Made by a program: the position numbers and the translations under genes
Source: Streptomyces sp. SID5785
GTDB lineage: Bacteria; Actinomycetota; Actinomycetes; Streptomycetales; Streptomycetaceae
Length of the DNA stretch: 35,008 nt
Assembly (NCBI RefSeq): GCF_009870065.1
Contig: NZ_WWIA01000304.1
Span: 1-35,008, forward strand
Direction of reading: 5' to 3'
Notes under the pieces: model-generated
The model's database searches: none
The model's input: the letters and a program-made list of their open reading frames with translations, nothing else
What the model was told of the DNA's origin: nothing
Shown: positions 7,211-15,310 of the stretch, piece after piece
Numbering within the stretch: position 1 is the first letter of the stretch
Layout: every line of letters starts with the position of its first letter

Positions 7211-8098
7211 ATGGCTGTGAACAAGCCTAGCGCCCCCGCCTGCGCACGCACCGCCGACCGGCCCACGTCACCCGCACCCGTGACCCGTAGCGGCGGTGTG
7301 CGACACGACAACCACCGCCACACCACCCGCTACACGGTGATCGGCAACCATCTGCTCCAGCACAGCAGCCTCTCCCTGACCGCGATCGGCCTGGCGGCGC
7401 ACATCCAGTCGCTCCCGTCCGGTGCGAGCATCACGATCAAGGCCCTGAGCAGCCGATTCCCGGAGGGCGAGGTCCGGATCGCGCGAGCCCTGCGGGAGTT
7501 GGAGACCCACGGGTACCTCTCGCGCACCCGTGAACGCCTCCCCTCCGGCCGCGTCGTCACGCACACCACGTCGCACAACCACCCCGGGGCCACCACGGCC
7601 GCCGCCCCCACCACGGCACCCGCCGACGCCGCGCAATCGGGCACCGCGACTCCCTGCCCCCGGGCCACGCGCCCGGCCGGGCCCGCAAAACCCGTCGCCC
7701 CGACGGAACTTGACGACTCCGACCCGGCGGTCGCCCTCCTCATCGGCCTGCGTCACATCGACTCACGCCTGACACTCCCGGCCCGCGACGTGGCGCGACT
7801 GGCCCCCGGCGTCACGACATGGTTCGACCGGAACATCCCTCCCGAGGCCGTCCGCCGGACCCTCACCGCCGACCTCCCCACGGCCCCGCTCCACCACCCG
7901 GCAGGCCTCCTCGCCCACCGTATCGAGGCCTACCTGCCACCACCACGCCCCGCGCGCCCGCCACTGCCCCTCGACCGGCCCGGCCCGGACGCGCGCCCGG
8001 CCCCACTCCAGAACTGCGAAGGCTGCGACCGGGCGTTCCGCTCACCGGCACCGGGCCGGTGCATGTCATGCACGAACGGGTCACGGGCCGCGGCCTAG
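7211..8098 (+). CDS. Helix-turn-helix protein with C-terminal zinc-ribbon-like motif
   Basis: A 295-residue protein from the ATG at 7211; the frame stays open further upstream, but those codons lack coding bias. Residues about 38-105 look like a winged helix used for plasmid/phage-type or MarR-like DNA binding (LSLTAIGLAAHIQSL, then ALSSRFPEGEVRIARALREL, then a wing GYLSRTRERLPSGR). A Pro/Ala/Thr-rich linker follows, then a helical middle segment (LIGLRHIDSRLTLPARDVARL). The C-terminus has C-X2-C-X11-C-X2-C (CEGC ... CMSC), a probable zinc ribbon. Proteins of this layout are frequent in Streptomyces, but their targets are not known to me. It is transcribed away from the GNAT gene. Confidence 0.75.
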   Translation: MAVNKPSAPACARTADRPTSPAPVTRSGGVRHDNHRHTTRYTVIGNHLLQHSSLSLTAIGLAAHIQSLPSGASITIKALSSRFPEGEVRIARALRELETHGYLSRTRERLPSGRVVTHTTSHNHPGATTAAAPTTAPADAAQSGTATPCPRATRPAGPAKPVAPTELDDSDPAVALLIGLRHIDSRLTLPARDVARLAPGVTTWFDRNIPPEAVRRTLTADLPTAPLHHPAGLLAHRIEAYLPPPRPARPPLPLDRPGPDARPAPLQNCEGCDRAFRSPAPGRCMSCTNGSRAAA

Positions 8099-8198
8099 CC
8101 TGAATCTGCTGCTGAACTTGAATGAGTGATGTCGGGGACGGGGAGCGTGGTGGCACCCCGCGCCGCTTTACCTATGGCTGGCTCGGCAAGATGAGCGC

Positions 8199-8693
8199 AT
8201 GGTCGAGAGCGAAGCAGTTCTGCTGGCGCTGCTGCGCGAGCTTGATGATCCGGAGTGGCTGGAGTGGCCGCAGCACTACGACCGTGGCGAGACCGCAGCC
8301 CGCTTCGGTGGTCTACTGACCCGACTCGAAGGCGACTTCGCAGCTCGCTGCACGGATGAGCAGGACACCCAGGACTCCAGCGAGTACGGACGCGTCGTCG
8401 TGCCGGCTGAGGCGACCGTATGCGGAACCCGGATCGTCGTCTGCGTGAGCAAGTTCGGCTCGCTGGCGCTTGTCTGCGCGGACAACCCGGGCGCCTTCCT
8501 CGGAACGGAGGAAGCCCAAGCCGAGGGCGAGTTGGACGGCGCTGACCTCGCCAAGGCCAACCGGGCGTTGGTTGGGCTCGGCTATGTAGTGATTGCCGAG
8601 GAACTGCTGGAGAGCGACTACGACGGGCCGAGCCGACTGCCCTCGCATGTTCAGCGGCCCACCTGGTGGGCTCGCTTCTTCGGCTTCTTCTGA
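8199..8693 (+). CDS. Hypothetical acidic protein
   Basis: A 164-residue soluble protein with no signal peptide or membrane segment and no family I recognise. It is rich in Glu/Asp (LLRELDDPEWLEWPQHYDRGE at the start, EEAQAEGELDGAD near residue 110) and ends WWARFFGFF, an unusually aromatic tail. The codon bias is normal for the genome, which supports a real gene. The ATG at 8199 lacks an obvious ribosome-binding site. Its stop is 3 nt from the stop of the convergent transposase remnant, so the insertion element abuts it directly. It could belong to an accessory toxin/immunity-type set, but nothing in the sequence proves that. Confidence 0.6.
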   Translation: MVESEAVLLALLRELDDPEWLEWPQHYDRGETAARFGGLLTRLEGDFAARCTDEQDTQDSSEYGRVVVPAEATVCGTRIVVCVSKFGSLALVCADNPGAFLGTEEAQAEGELDGADLAKANRALVGLGYVVIAEELLESDYDGPSRLPSHVQRPTWWARFFGFF

Positions 8694-8696
8694 CGA

Positions 8697-9759
8697 TCAC
8701 ACCGACAGGGTCAGGCCCGTGCCCGCCAGGCAGCCGTCGACGACCTCCGGCCGGTGCTGAAGCATCTTGAGCTTGCGCTTCACGGCACGGGTGACCTGGC
8801 CGAGGTCGGCGGCGGCCAGGTTGCCGATGTCGCGCTTAACGAGCGACCAGATGCCCTCCTGTGGGTTGAGGTCCGGGGCGTACGTCGGCAACTGGAACAC
8901 GGTGAGCCAGTCGGCGTTGGCCTCAAAGAAGTCCCGCAGCGGCGCGACCAGGTGCATGCGCAGGTTGTCCCACACCAGCACGATGGGCCCGCCGAGCTGT
9001 GTACGGGCGCGGAGGACCAGGTCGCGGTAGTCCTTCCAGCCGAAGCCCTTCGGTTGGTCCTTGCGGCCCCGGTACTCGCGGATCGCGTAGATCAGACGCG
9101 ACCGCTCACCAGGCTTGTAGCAGGTCATGCCCGCCATCGACACGCGGCCCGAGCCCCGACCGCGCACACGAACGACCGGAGTGCTGCCCTTACGGCCCCA
9201 GGTCCTGGCACGCGGCGGCGTCATCGACTGGCCGGCTTCATCCTCGAAGACCACCCAGCCACTGTTCGCCGCCGCGGTGCTCTTACCCGCGCCCACACCT
9301 CTCGCTTCCACAGCTCGACCGCATCGTCGTCACGCTCGATCGCACGCCGGGCCGGTTGCTGCCAGCTCCAGCCGTGACGCTTCAGCAGCCGCCAAGTGCC
9401 CTCGACCGTGTAGGACACATGGAACAATCGACCGATCAGTGTCTTCACCCTGGCCAGGGTCCACCGCTGATCGACCCACCGTGTGCCAGAGGGCCGCACG
9501 CCAACTCCCGCTCCAGCCTGGCCATTTGCACATCAGACAGTCGGGGCCGACCAGGTGATCTCTTGGATGCCACCCCGGCCAGGCCTTCCTCGCGCCACTG
9601 GCGTCGCCAGCGTTCTACCGACCGCTCCGAGACCCGCAACGCGGCAGCGATATCCCGGTTCCCCTCCCCGCCCTCGAACCGAGCCACGGCTTCGTGCCGA
9701 ACACGCTCCCGCGCGGGTCTCTCGACGTTGGTCAAGCCACCACCCTGCGCGTATCTCAC
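8697..9759 (-). pseudogene. IS630-family transposase, disrupted by two frameshifts
   Basis: Three minus-strand frames together make one transposase. From the GTG at 9759, an N-terminal helix-turn-helix (GNRDIAAALRVSERSVERWR) runs to about 9480. A second frame continues WVDQRWTLARVKTLIGR and the winged helix VEGTWRLLKRHGWSWQQPA to about 9285. A third frame carries the DDE_3 catalytic domain. The acidic triad is present: VVFEDEAGQ, IVLVWDNLRMHL and DLNPQEGIWSLVKR. Both shifts are in the -1 direction (one base missing at each junction). Some IS630 elements use one programmed -1 shift; two suggest an inactive copy. I could not find convincing terminal inverted repeats or TA duplications, so element ends are not drawn. 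Confidence 0.85.
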
Positions 9760-9869
9760 CGCCGCAGGACTACCGAAGCCACCCCCACGCCGTCCAGAGA
9801 ACGGCCCGACATCACCCGATCAAGTTCAGTGGCTCCGCCCATGAGCAGCAACCACACGGAGTGGGTGAC

Positions 9870-10022
9870 ATGGCCACGCGCCTCTATCGAACGATGCGGG
9901 AGTTCGTGCAGTCCGTGCACGACACCCTCCCCGGGAAATTCGAGATCAAGACTTCTCATGATCAAGCTCAAGGCAACCGCGGCCACCCTCATGGCTATCC
10001 ACTCCTGATGCTGCCACCGTGA
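9870..10022 (+). CDS. Possible small or truncated ORF next to the IS element
   Basis: A 50-residue frame starting MATRLYRTMREFVQSVHD, with ggag 8 nt upstream of the ATG. The first ~27 codons show genomic G/C-ending bias; the bias then collapses where the next coding frame (signal peptide at 9958) begins. It may be the 5' end of a gene whose remainder was lost, or an overlapping short ORF. No homologue is recognised. Confidence 0.3.
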   Translation: MATRLYRTMREFVQSVHDTLPGKFEIKTSHDQAQGNRGHPHGYPLLMLPP

Positions 10023-10402
10023 CAGAATCAAGCTCCGCGTCGGCCGACGGTCCGGATAACAGGCACCCCGTGACCTGAAAATGGAACAAGAACACGGGTA
10101 CTCCATGGGCATCCAACTCCACCACCGTCACTGGTTACGTTCAGGTGCTGTGTTCGGACAGTCTCGACGACGCGAACACGCAGGCCCAGCTGCAAATCAT
10201 GCGCGGCGGAGAATGGACGAGTCACGGGAAAACCGTTACCAGCTACAAGACCGGGAAGGCAATTCATGTGAATGCCACCGCACCCAAGCGGATCGGCAAC
10301 TGGCGGTACCGCACCAAGGCACGGAAACATCTGGACCCTGCCTACGTTCCACTCTCCCGTTCGCACGCTTTGGAGGCGTGGCTGAATGCGCAAGATGTCT
10401 GA
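9958..10402 (+). pseudogene. Broken gene for a small secreted protein
   Basis: An ATG at 9958 starts a signal-peptide-like segment (MIKLKATAATLMAIHS) that hits a stop at once. The next frame reads DAATVTESSSASADGPDN up to another stop near 10077. A third frame then encodes WNKNTGTPWASN, VTGYVQVLCSDSL, AQLQIMRGGEWTSHGK and ends near HALEAWLNAQDV. Together the three pieces look like an exported protein of about 130 residues interrupted by two frameshifts. Small secreted proteins with this kind of domain occur in Streptomyces. Codon bias moves from frame to frame at the breaks, which supports decay rather than three separate genes. Confidence 0.5.
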
Positions 10403-10694
10403 CGGAGCTCACGAGATTCTTGTCATCACACAGGAGCCTGCACGCAGCCGGGGAGCACAAGAGTGTTCCACTCAGGATCTAGCAATCGCTGCAGTGATTT
10501 ATCGCCGCCTCACTTCTGAGCGCAACCCATATATGGAAGGCGCCACCCAGGAGACCACCTCGCCTTCGATGCTGCCCATGGGAGCCGCACTGGAGTCCTG
10601 CCTGCTCAAGAAATCCGAACTGCAAGTACATGTTTCCGAACTACTCGATCTCGCAAAGGTCGACAACCCGACCCTTGCCGAATACCTAGAGTGA
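10386..10694 (+). CDS. Hypothetical protein
   Basis: A 102-residue soluble protein (MRKMSDGAHEILVITQEPAR ...). The ATG at 10386 has ggagg 9 nt upstream, located inside the end of the broken secreted-protein gene, which it overlaps by 17 nt. An internal ATG at 10395 is possible. The C-terminal half looks helical (ALESCLLKKSELQVHVSELL). Codon use is poorly biased for a Streptomyces gene (many A/T-ending codons), which suggests foreign origin or a non-functional frame. No family is recognised. Confidence 0.4.
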   Translation: MRKMSDGAHEILVITQEPARSRGAQECSTQDLAIAAVIYRRLTSERNPYMEGATQETTSPSMLPMGAALESCLLKKSELQVHVSELLDLAKVDNPTLAEYLE

Positions 10695-10835
10695 AGCCAC
10701 ACACGGAGCCACTCTCAGCGATGCGCATCATTGCGGCAAGCGCGTCAACTCTCCCCTTTCCATGACGGCAGCTTGCACGACGATGTACGACCAGGCAAAA
10801 GTGGCGCCGCACAAAGACCGAGAAGGGACTGGAAA

Positions 10836-11537
10836 GTGCAGCGATCGGCGGAGATAAGATCCATTCGGCGAGCCGCCTTCTTCCTGGCCACCTTTACGAT
10901 CGCCGCAACCGGCTGCAGCGACTCGCCAGGCGACCGAAAAGCTGAATCGCACGAAAAAACGGCTGTCCCGGCGAGCAAGGTCTGCGCCAGTACGCTCGAT
11001 ACTTCAGCAGCGACAGCCTTGGAAAGGGTGACTGGAGCCGACCGGTTCGAGGAACTCACAGGAACGAACGACGCTGGCGAGCCCCGTACGTTCTCCGTAG
11101 CTAGATCCGTTGAACACCTGCATGGGGATGCCGGAGAGCGGAGCTCTTGCTCCATTTATAAGCCAGGTGACGGCAGTGGAACCCCGATCTTGGACATCGA
11201 ATTTCAAGCAGCAGAATCTCACCCGACCGCACGCGACGAGAACACGCGGAACGATCAGGTCAACTATCCGATCGGCGCCTACGCCGCCGTCAGCACAAAC
11301 GGCGCGAACCTGTTTTTCCAATGCCCGACAGAGGCCAAGAAGGGCGACTCGCTCCAGAGCGACACCAAATACGTGAAGGCCGCACTGTATTCAGCGTCGG
11401 CAAAGCTTCGGAGTGATGGGTCCGCCGACGAGCTGATGACGATCCTCAACTCGATCGCCCGCCACGTGGCTGCCGAAGCCGAATGCACAGCGGTGGCAGA
11501 TCTACCCGAGAAACTTCCGAAGCCGATCACGTCATAG
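10836..11537 (+). CDS. Lipoprotein with conserved cysteines, unknown function
   Basis: A 233-residue predicted lipoprotein. The GTG at 10836 is preferred because agaaggga lies about 7 nt upstream. It gives a proper signal peptide (basic RSIRRA, hydrophobic FFLATFTIAAT) ending in a lipobox-like ATGC, Cys about residue 28. The frame is open further upstream without a good start. The mature part has spaced cysteines (KVCAST, RSSCSIYKPG, FFQCPTEAKK, AAEAECTAV). Their order resembles each half of the membrane protein at 5038-6123, so they may share a domain. Codon bias is weaker than in neighbouring core genes. Confidence 0.68.
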   Translation: MQRSAEIRSIRRAAFFLATFTIAATGCSDSPGDRKAESHEKTAVPASKVCASTLDTSAATALERVTGADRFEELTGTNDAGEPRTFSVARSVEHLHGDAGERSSCSIYKPGDGSGTPILDIEFQAAESHPTARDENTRNDQVNYPIGAYAAVSTNGANLFFQCPTEAKKGDSLQSDTKYVKAALYSASAKLRSDGSADELMTILNSIARHVAAEAECTAVADLPEKLPKPITS

Positions 11538-11678
11538 CCTCAGACGGCCTGCGAACCGCGGGACCGGTACGTCGGGACCATAGGTGTCAGTGAGCGGTCG
11601 TAGCCGCGTGCAGACTTCTGCTGTCCCCAAAACGTGACTGTTTCTGGGAGCTGCGGTCCTTCGCGGGTCGGGAGAACA

Positions 11679-12158
11679 TCACTCTCGCTCCAGGCGGAAG
11701 GCCGGGCAGGTGTCCGGGTCGGCGTCGTCGTAGAGCACGGAATGCTTCGCGTCGACGCCGATCGACAGGAGCGCGACCGTGCCCGCAGTGGCGAGTGGGT
11801 CTTCCGGCGTTTCGAACGAGAGCTTGAGCATGGGGTACTTGCCGGAGCCGGCGGTCCTGCTCACTTGCCACCTGCCCGAGCCGTCGAATGTCTTGTCCCC
11901 GCCGTACCGAGGGAAGTCGTCGGTCGGCCAACGCCGGACGGTCATCGTGCCGCCGAACTCACCCGGAGACGTCTTGAGGGTGATCCGCGCCCCGTCCGCG
12001 TCATGCGAACCCCGGTAGGTTCCCTCCAACTCGGCCGAGCTGACCTGCGCGGTCCGCTTCGGCACGCACCGCCCCGACGTGCCGGACGAACAGGCCACGA
12101 TGAGCCCGCCGGCGAGCGTGGCCAGCGCCACTCCGGCGCAGAGCAGCTTCTTCTTCAC
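11679..12158 (-). CDS. Small lipoprotein, unknown function
   Basis: A 159-residue predicted lipoprotein. The GTG at 12158 gives an ideal signal peptide: KKKLLCAGVALATLAGGLIVAC, with the lipobox IVAC. A longer frame exists upstream, but its extra residues would bury the signal. The Shine-Dalgarno sequence is weak, so the start rests mainly on the signal peptide. The exported domain is probably beta-rich (LEGTYRGSHDADGARITLK, TMTVRRWPTDD, GSGRWQVSR), with a late Cys (PDTCPAF) that could pair with GRCVPKR. It lies just downstream of the mycosin gene on the same strand (95 nt), so read-through is possible. Confidence 0.68.
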   Translation of the reverse strand: MKKKLLCAGVALATLAGGLIVACSSGTSGRCVPKRTAQVSSAELEGTYRGSHDADGARITLKTSPGEFGGTMTVRRWPTDDFPRYGGDKTFDGSGRWQVSRTAGSGKYPMLKLSFETPEDPLATAGTVALLSIGVDAKHSVLYDDADPDTCPAFRLERE

Positions 12159-12253
12159 CGGATCAGCATTGCCGCCCACCGGCTGCCGGCGAACGAGGAG
12201 GCCCATGCCATGGCTCAGCGCCTCATGCGGCGACGGTAGACCATGATCCGAAC

Positions 12254-13618
12254 TCACTGCCTGGGTGGCTGGTGGTACGGACCGCCCTGCGGCGTATTCG
12301 GGCTCTGCGGGGCGTAGTTGGGGGGCGGGGCGGCGTTGTACGGCTGCTGGGCGTACGTCGTGGGGTAGGCAGGGGGCTGCTGTTGCGCGGGCTGTACGGG
12401 CTGAGGGTGGTTTCGGCGGTTGCGCAGGGCCACCGCCGTGACCGCGCCCGCGATCAGGACGGCGGCGCCGGCGCCGAGACCGATCCACAGGCCCGTGTTG
12501 CCGCCGCTGTCCCCCGACTGCCCGTCCGCCTCCGGCACCTGCGCCCCCGTCGCCCTCGACGGCTCGGAGGACGGCTTCTCAGCGGCCTGGGCCGGATAGT
12601 CCGCCATCGGGAACTTGTCCGCCGGGCCCGGGTCGCCGGGGGTCTTCAGCGCGATGCGGGGGCGGACGATGCCGTAGCCGATCGAGTCGTTGCGCTTCGC
12701 GCCGTCCGTGGGGGCGCCGATCGTGTTGAGCATGACGCGCAGGACCTGGTTGTTCGTCCAGTCGGGGTGGGCGGACCAGATCAGAGCGGCGCTGGCGGAG
12801 GCGAGGGCGGTGGCGCCACTGGTCCCCTTCGACTTACAGAGACCGGTACTGCCGCCGCAGGCGTGAACCAAGTCGGCGCCTGGAGCGGACACGTCCACCT
12901 GAGGGCCGTAGGTCGAGAAGGGAGCCCGGCGGAGGTCCTTTCCTACGGCACCGACGGCGACAACTCCCGGAGTGGCCGCGGGGTATTCGACCGAGTTCCC
13001 CTTGTCGCCACTGTTGCCCGAGGCGGCGAAGACGAGCGAGCCCTTCTGCAGGGCATACCCGACGGCTTTGCTCACATCCGGGGACGAAGCATTGCTCCCG
13101 CCCAGCGAAATGTTGATCACTTTGGCGCCTGAGTCCGCCGCGTACTTGATGGCGGTGGTGAGCTGCGTGTTCTCCTCGAAGGGCATCACACCCTTCTCGA
13201 TGTCGGGCATTCGGACGGGAAGGATGTCCGCCCCAGGGGCCAGCCCGAAGGCGCCCTTGCCACCGTCGTAGGCCCCCGTCCCCGCGATCAAACCGGCCAT
13301 GCCCGTGCCGTGGCCTTGGTAATCCGTGTGCTCATCGCCCTGCTCCGCCTTGCTGGCGAGATCGAGGCCGTCCAGCACGCGCCCCTTCAGGTCCGGGTTG
13401 CTCGCGTCGACACCCGTGTCGATCACCGCGACTGTGACGCCCTTGCCCGTGCTGGTCTTCCACATGGTCTCGGCCTGCATGGCGTCGAGGAACCATTGCT
13501 GAGAACGGGTCGAGTCGGCATGGGCGGGGGCGTCTGTCACACCCACCACCAACAGCGCACCCAGAGCCGCCGCGGCTGCCGCGCCCCGGCGTCGGTGACG
13601 TGTGCTGATGGTGGGCAT
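12254..13618 (-). CDS. Type VII secretion-associated serine protease (mycosin, S8 family)
   Basis: A 454-residue subtilisin-like protease, membrane-anchored and facing outward. The signal peptide is residues 1-34 (RHRRRGAAAAAALGALLVVGV ... AHA). The catalytic triad is Asp67 (VAVIDTGVD), His103 (QGHGTGMAG) and Ser267 (KGTSGATAL), with oxyanion Asn202 (ASGNSGD). A Cys pair (HACGGSTGLC) before the Ser probably forms a disulfide. A transmembrane helix at about 375-395 (LWIGLGAGAAVLIAGAVTAV) is followed by a basic stop-transfer (RNRRN) and a Pro/Gln/Tyr-rich cytoplasmic tail. In mycobacteria MycP stabilises the ESX machine and cleaves substrates. The gene starts 3 nt after the upstream PPE-like gene, with gagg inside that gene's end, so translation is coupled. 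Confidence 0.92.
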   Translation of the reverse strand: MPTISTRHRRRGAAAAAALGALLVVGVTDAPAHADSTRSQQWFLDAMQAETMWKTSTGKGVTVAVIDTGVDASNPDLKGRVLDGLDLASKAEQGDEHTDYQGHGTGMAGLIAGTGAYDGGKGAFGLAPGADILPVRMPDIEKGVMPFEENTQLTTAIKYAADSGAKVINISLGGSNASSPDVSKAVGYALQKGSLVFAASGNSGDKGNSVEYPAATPGVVAVGAVGKDLRRAPFSTYGPQVDVSAPGADLVHACGGSTGLCKSKGTSGATALASASAALIWSAHPDWTNNQVLRVMLNTIGAPTDGAKRNDSIGYGIVRPRIALKTPGDPGPADKFPMADYPAQAAEKPSSEPSRATGAQVPEADGQSGDSGGNTGLWIGLGAGAAVLIAGAVTAVALRNRRNHPQPVQPAQQQPPAYPTTYAQQPYNAAPPPNYAPQSPNTPQGGPYHQPPRQ

Positions 13619-13621
13619 GCG

Positions 13622-15310
13622 CTACCTCTCGTTCTTCTCTGTCGTGTCGTCGACGACCGACGGTACGTTGCGCTGGTCGTCAGGCTGCCAGGTCGACTCG
13701 TCCTCGGTCACGTAGTCGGGGCGTTCGTTCCCCTGCTCGTCCCTCCGGGAACCGGGACGTGCGCCTCGCGGAGCGCCCGCGGCGCCGTTCTGACCCTCCG
13801 AACGTGCCCCTGCCGGGCCCTTCTGGCCGCTCTCGCCCCGGACCAGGCCGGATCCTCCGGAGCTGAAGGAACGGGAGCCGGAGGCGCCCTTCTGACCACG
13901 TCCTCCGACGATGCCGCCGCTCTCGGCGCGGGCGCCGCTGACGCGACGGCCGGCGCCGGTTCCTCGTGCTCCACTTGTGCCGGTCGAGGCCGGGCGGCCT
14001 CCGATCGCGCCCTGGCCCGTCGCCGACCGGCCGTTGCTCGTGCCCTCCGCACCCATCACGGAGCCACGCGGGATGCCCTTCGTGGGCTTGCCCGTGGCCG
14101 GCTGCGGCCGACCGCCCGCCACTCCGTTGTTCGTCGGCATCCGGCCTTGCACCCCGGAGGCACCGGCTCGGCCCGTGGCACTGTTCTGGCCCGGCATCAT
14201 CTGACCGCCGCGCACGCCCGGAGTCGTCGGGCGTCCCGTCGCACCCGCCGCGGGCGGCGCCGTGGACCGTCCCGTCCCGCCGCTGATCGGAGACGCGCTC
14301 GCCCGGCCGACCGGACCGGACGGCCCCGTCGCACGGCCCGTGGCCGACGGTGTGCCTCCGCCGCGCCCGAAGGCCACGGGCGGAACACCGGGCCCGGACG
14401 CATTCACCGGGCCGCTCGACTGCGGACCGGTCGGCGACACGGGGGCCTCGTGGACGGGAGTCGGCCGTGCCGTCTCCGGCAGCGTGCCGACCGAGTCGAT
14501 CCCCATCTGGGTGGGGACCTCGGGCACCTCGGGCCGTGCCGAGACAGCCGGCGACACCGACACCGCCCCGGTCGACTCCTGTCCGGCATGTGCGGGCGGT
14601 GCGATCGCCGATGCATGTCCGACAGCGCCGGAGCCACTGGCCGGGCCACCTGCCCCCTCTGCTCCGGCGACAGGTCCGGTCCCCGGCCGCGCCAGGTCGG
14701 TGGACTCAGCCCGCGGCGGCGCGATGGCTCGCGGCGGCGGCGGAAACTTGGGCCGCTCCAGCGCGTCCATCTGCGCCGACGACAGCGAATACGCCTGCCC
14801 CAGCTTCGTCATCTCCGCGGCCGCCTCGAGGCGGACCTTCTCCTTGTCCGCCTTGATGGCGGCGAGTTCGCTCGAGGACTTGGAGGCGATCGACTGCGCG
14901 TCGGGGTCGTTGTGCGCGGAATGGGCCGCGTCCAGGTTCGCCTGGGCGCTGGCCTTGTCGCGCGGGATGGATGCCTGGGCGGTGCCGATCGCGTTCGCCG
15001 CTTCGCCGAGCCACTTGGACGACTCCTGGCTGAAGTCGCCCAGCCGCACCGTCGCGTTGGCCAGGTCGCCGGCCCAGCCGCGGAACGCCTCCGCGCCGCT
15101 GCCCTTCCACGTGACCCACTGCGGGCGGACCTTGAGCTCGTCCGCGATCTTGTGGATCTCCTTGGCGGCCGCGGCCAGCCGGTTCGCCGCGGCCTGTACC
15201 TCGCCGCTGTTCGCCTGGTCCAGCCACGCCAGCATCTGCTCGTGGGTCAGCCCCGTGAACTGAGTTCCCCCGCGCCCGCTGCCGCCGCCGGCCTCCCGTG
15301 CCTCTGCCAT
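13622..15310 (-). CDS. PPE/WXG-like protein with long Gly/Arg/Ser-rich tail
   Basis: A 562-residue protein, probably a type VII secretion substrate or structural partner. About residues 18-190 are helical and contain a WXG-type turn (VTWKGSGAEAFRGWAGDL) and long charged helices (AAIKADKEKVRLEAAAEMTKL), as in PPE-type N-domains. From about residue 195 to 520 the chain is low complexity, with Pro then Gly/Ala/Arg/Ser and many ATGR or SGARG-type repeats. The end is conserved-looking and acidic (PDYVTEDESTWQPDDQRNV). Its ATG overlaps the stop of the upstream gene by one base (TGATG), and its stop is 3 nt before the mycosin start. No signal peptide is present, as expected for a type VII client. 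Confidence 0.8.
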   Translation of the reverse strand: MAEAREAGGGSGRGGTQFTGLTHEQMLAWLDQANSGEVQAAANRLAAAAKEIHKIADELKVRPQWVTWKGSGAEAFRGWAGDLANATVRLGDFSQESSKWLGEAANAIGTAQASIPRDKASAQANLDAAHSAHNDPDAQSIASKSSSELAAIKADKEKVRLEAAAEMTKLGQAYSLSSAQMDALERPKFPPPPRAIAPPRAESTDLARPGTGPVAGAEGAGGPASGSGAVGHASAIAPPAHAGQESTGAVSVSPAVSARPEVPEVPTQMGIDSVGTLPETARPTPVHEAPVSPTGPQSSGPVNASGPGVPPVAFGRGGGTPSATGRATGPSGPVGRASASPISGGTGRSTAPPAAGATGRPTTPGVRGGQMMPGQNSATGRAGASGVQGRMPTNNGVAGGRPQPATGKPTKGIPRGSVMGAEGTSNGRSATGQGAIGGRPASTGTSGARGTGAGRRVSGARAESGGIVGGRGQKGASGSRSFSSGGSGLVRGESGQKGPAGARSEGQNGAAGAPRGARPGSRRDEQGNERPDYVTEDESTWQPDDQRNVPSVVDDTTEKNER

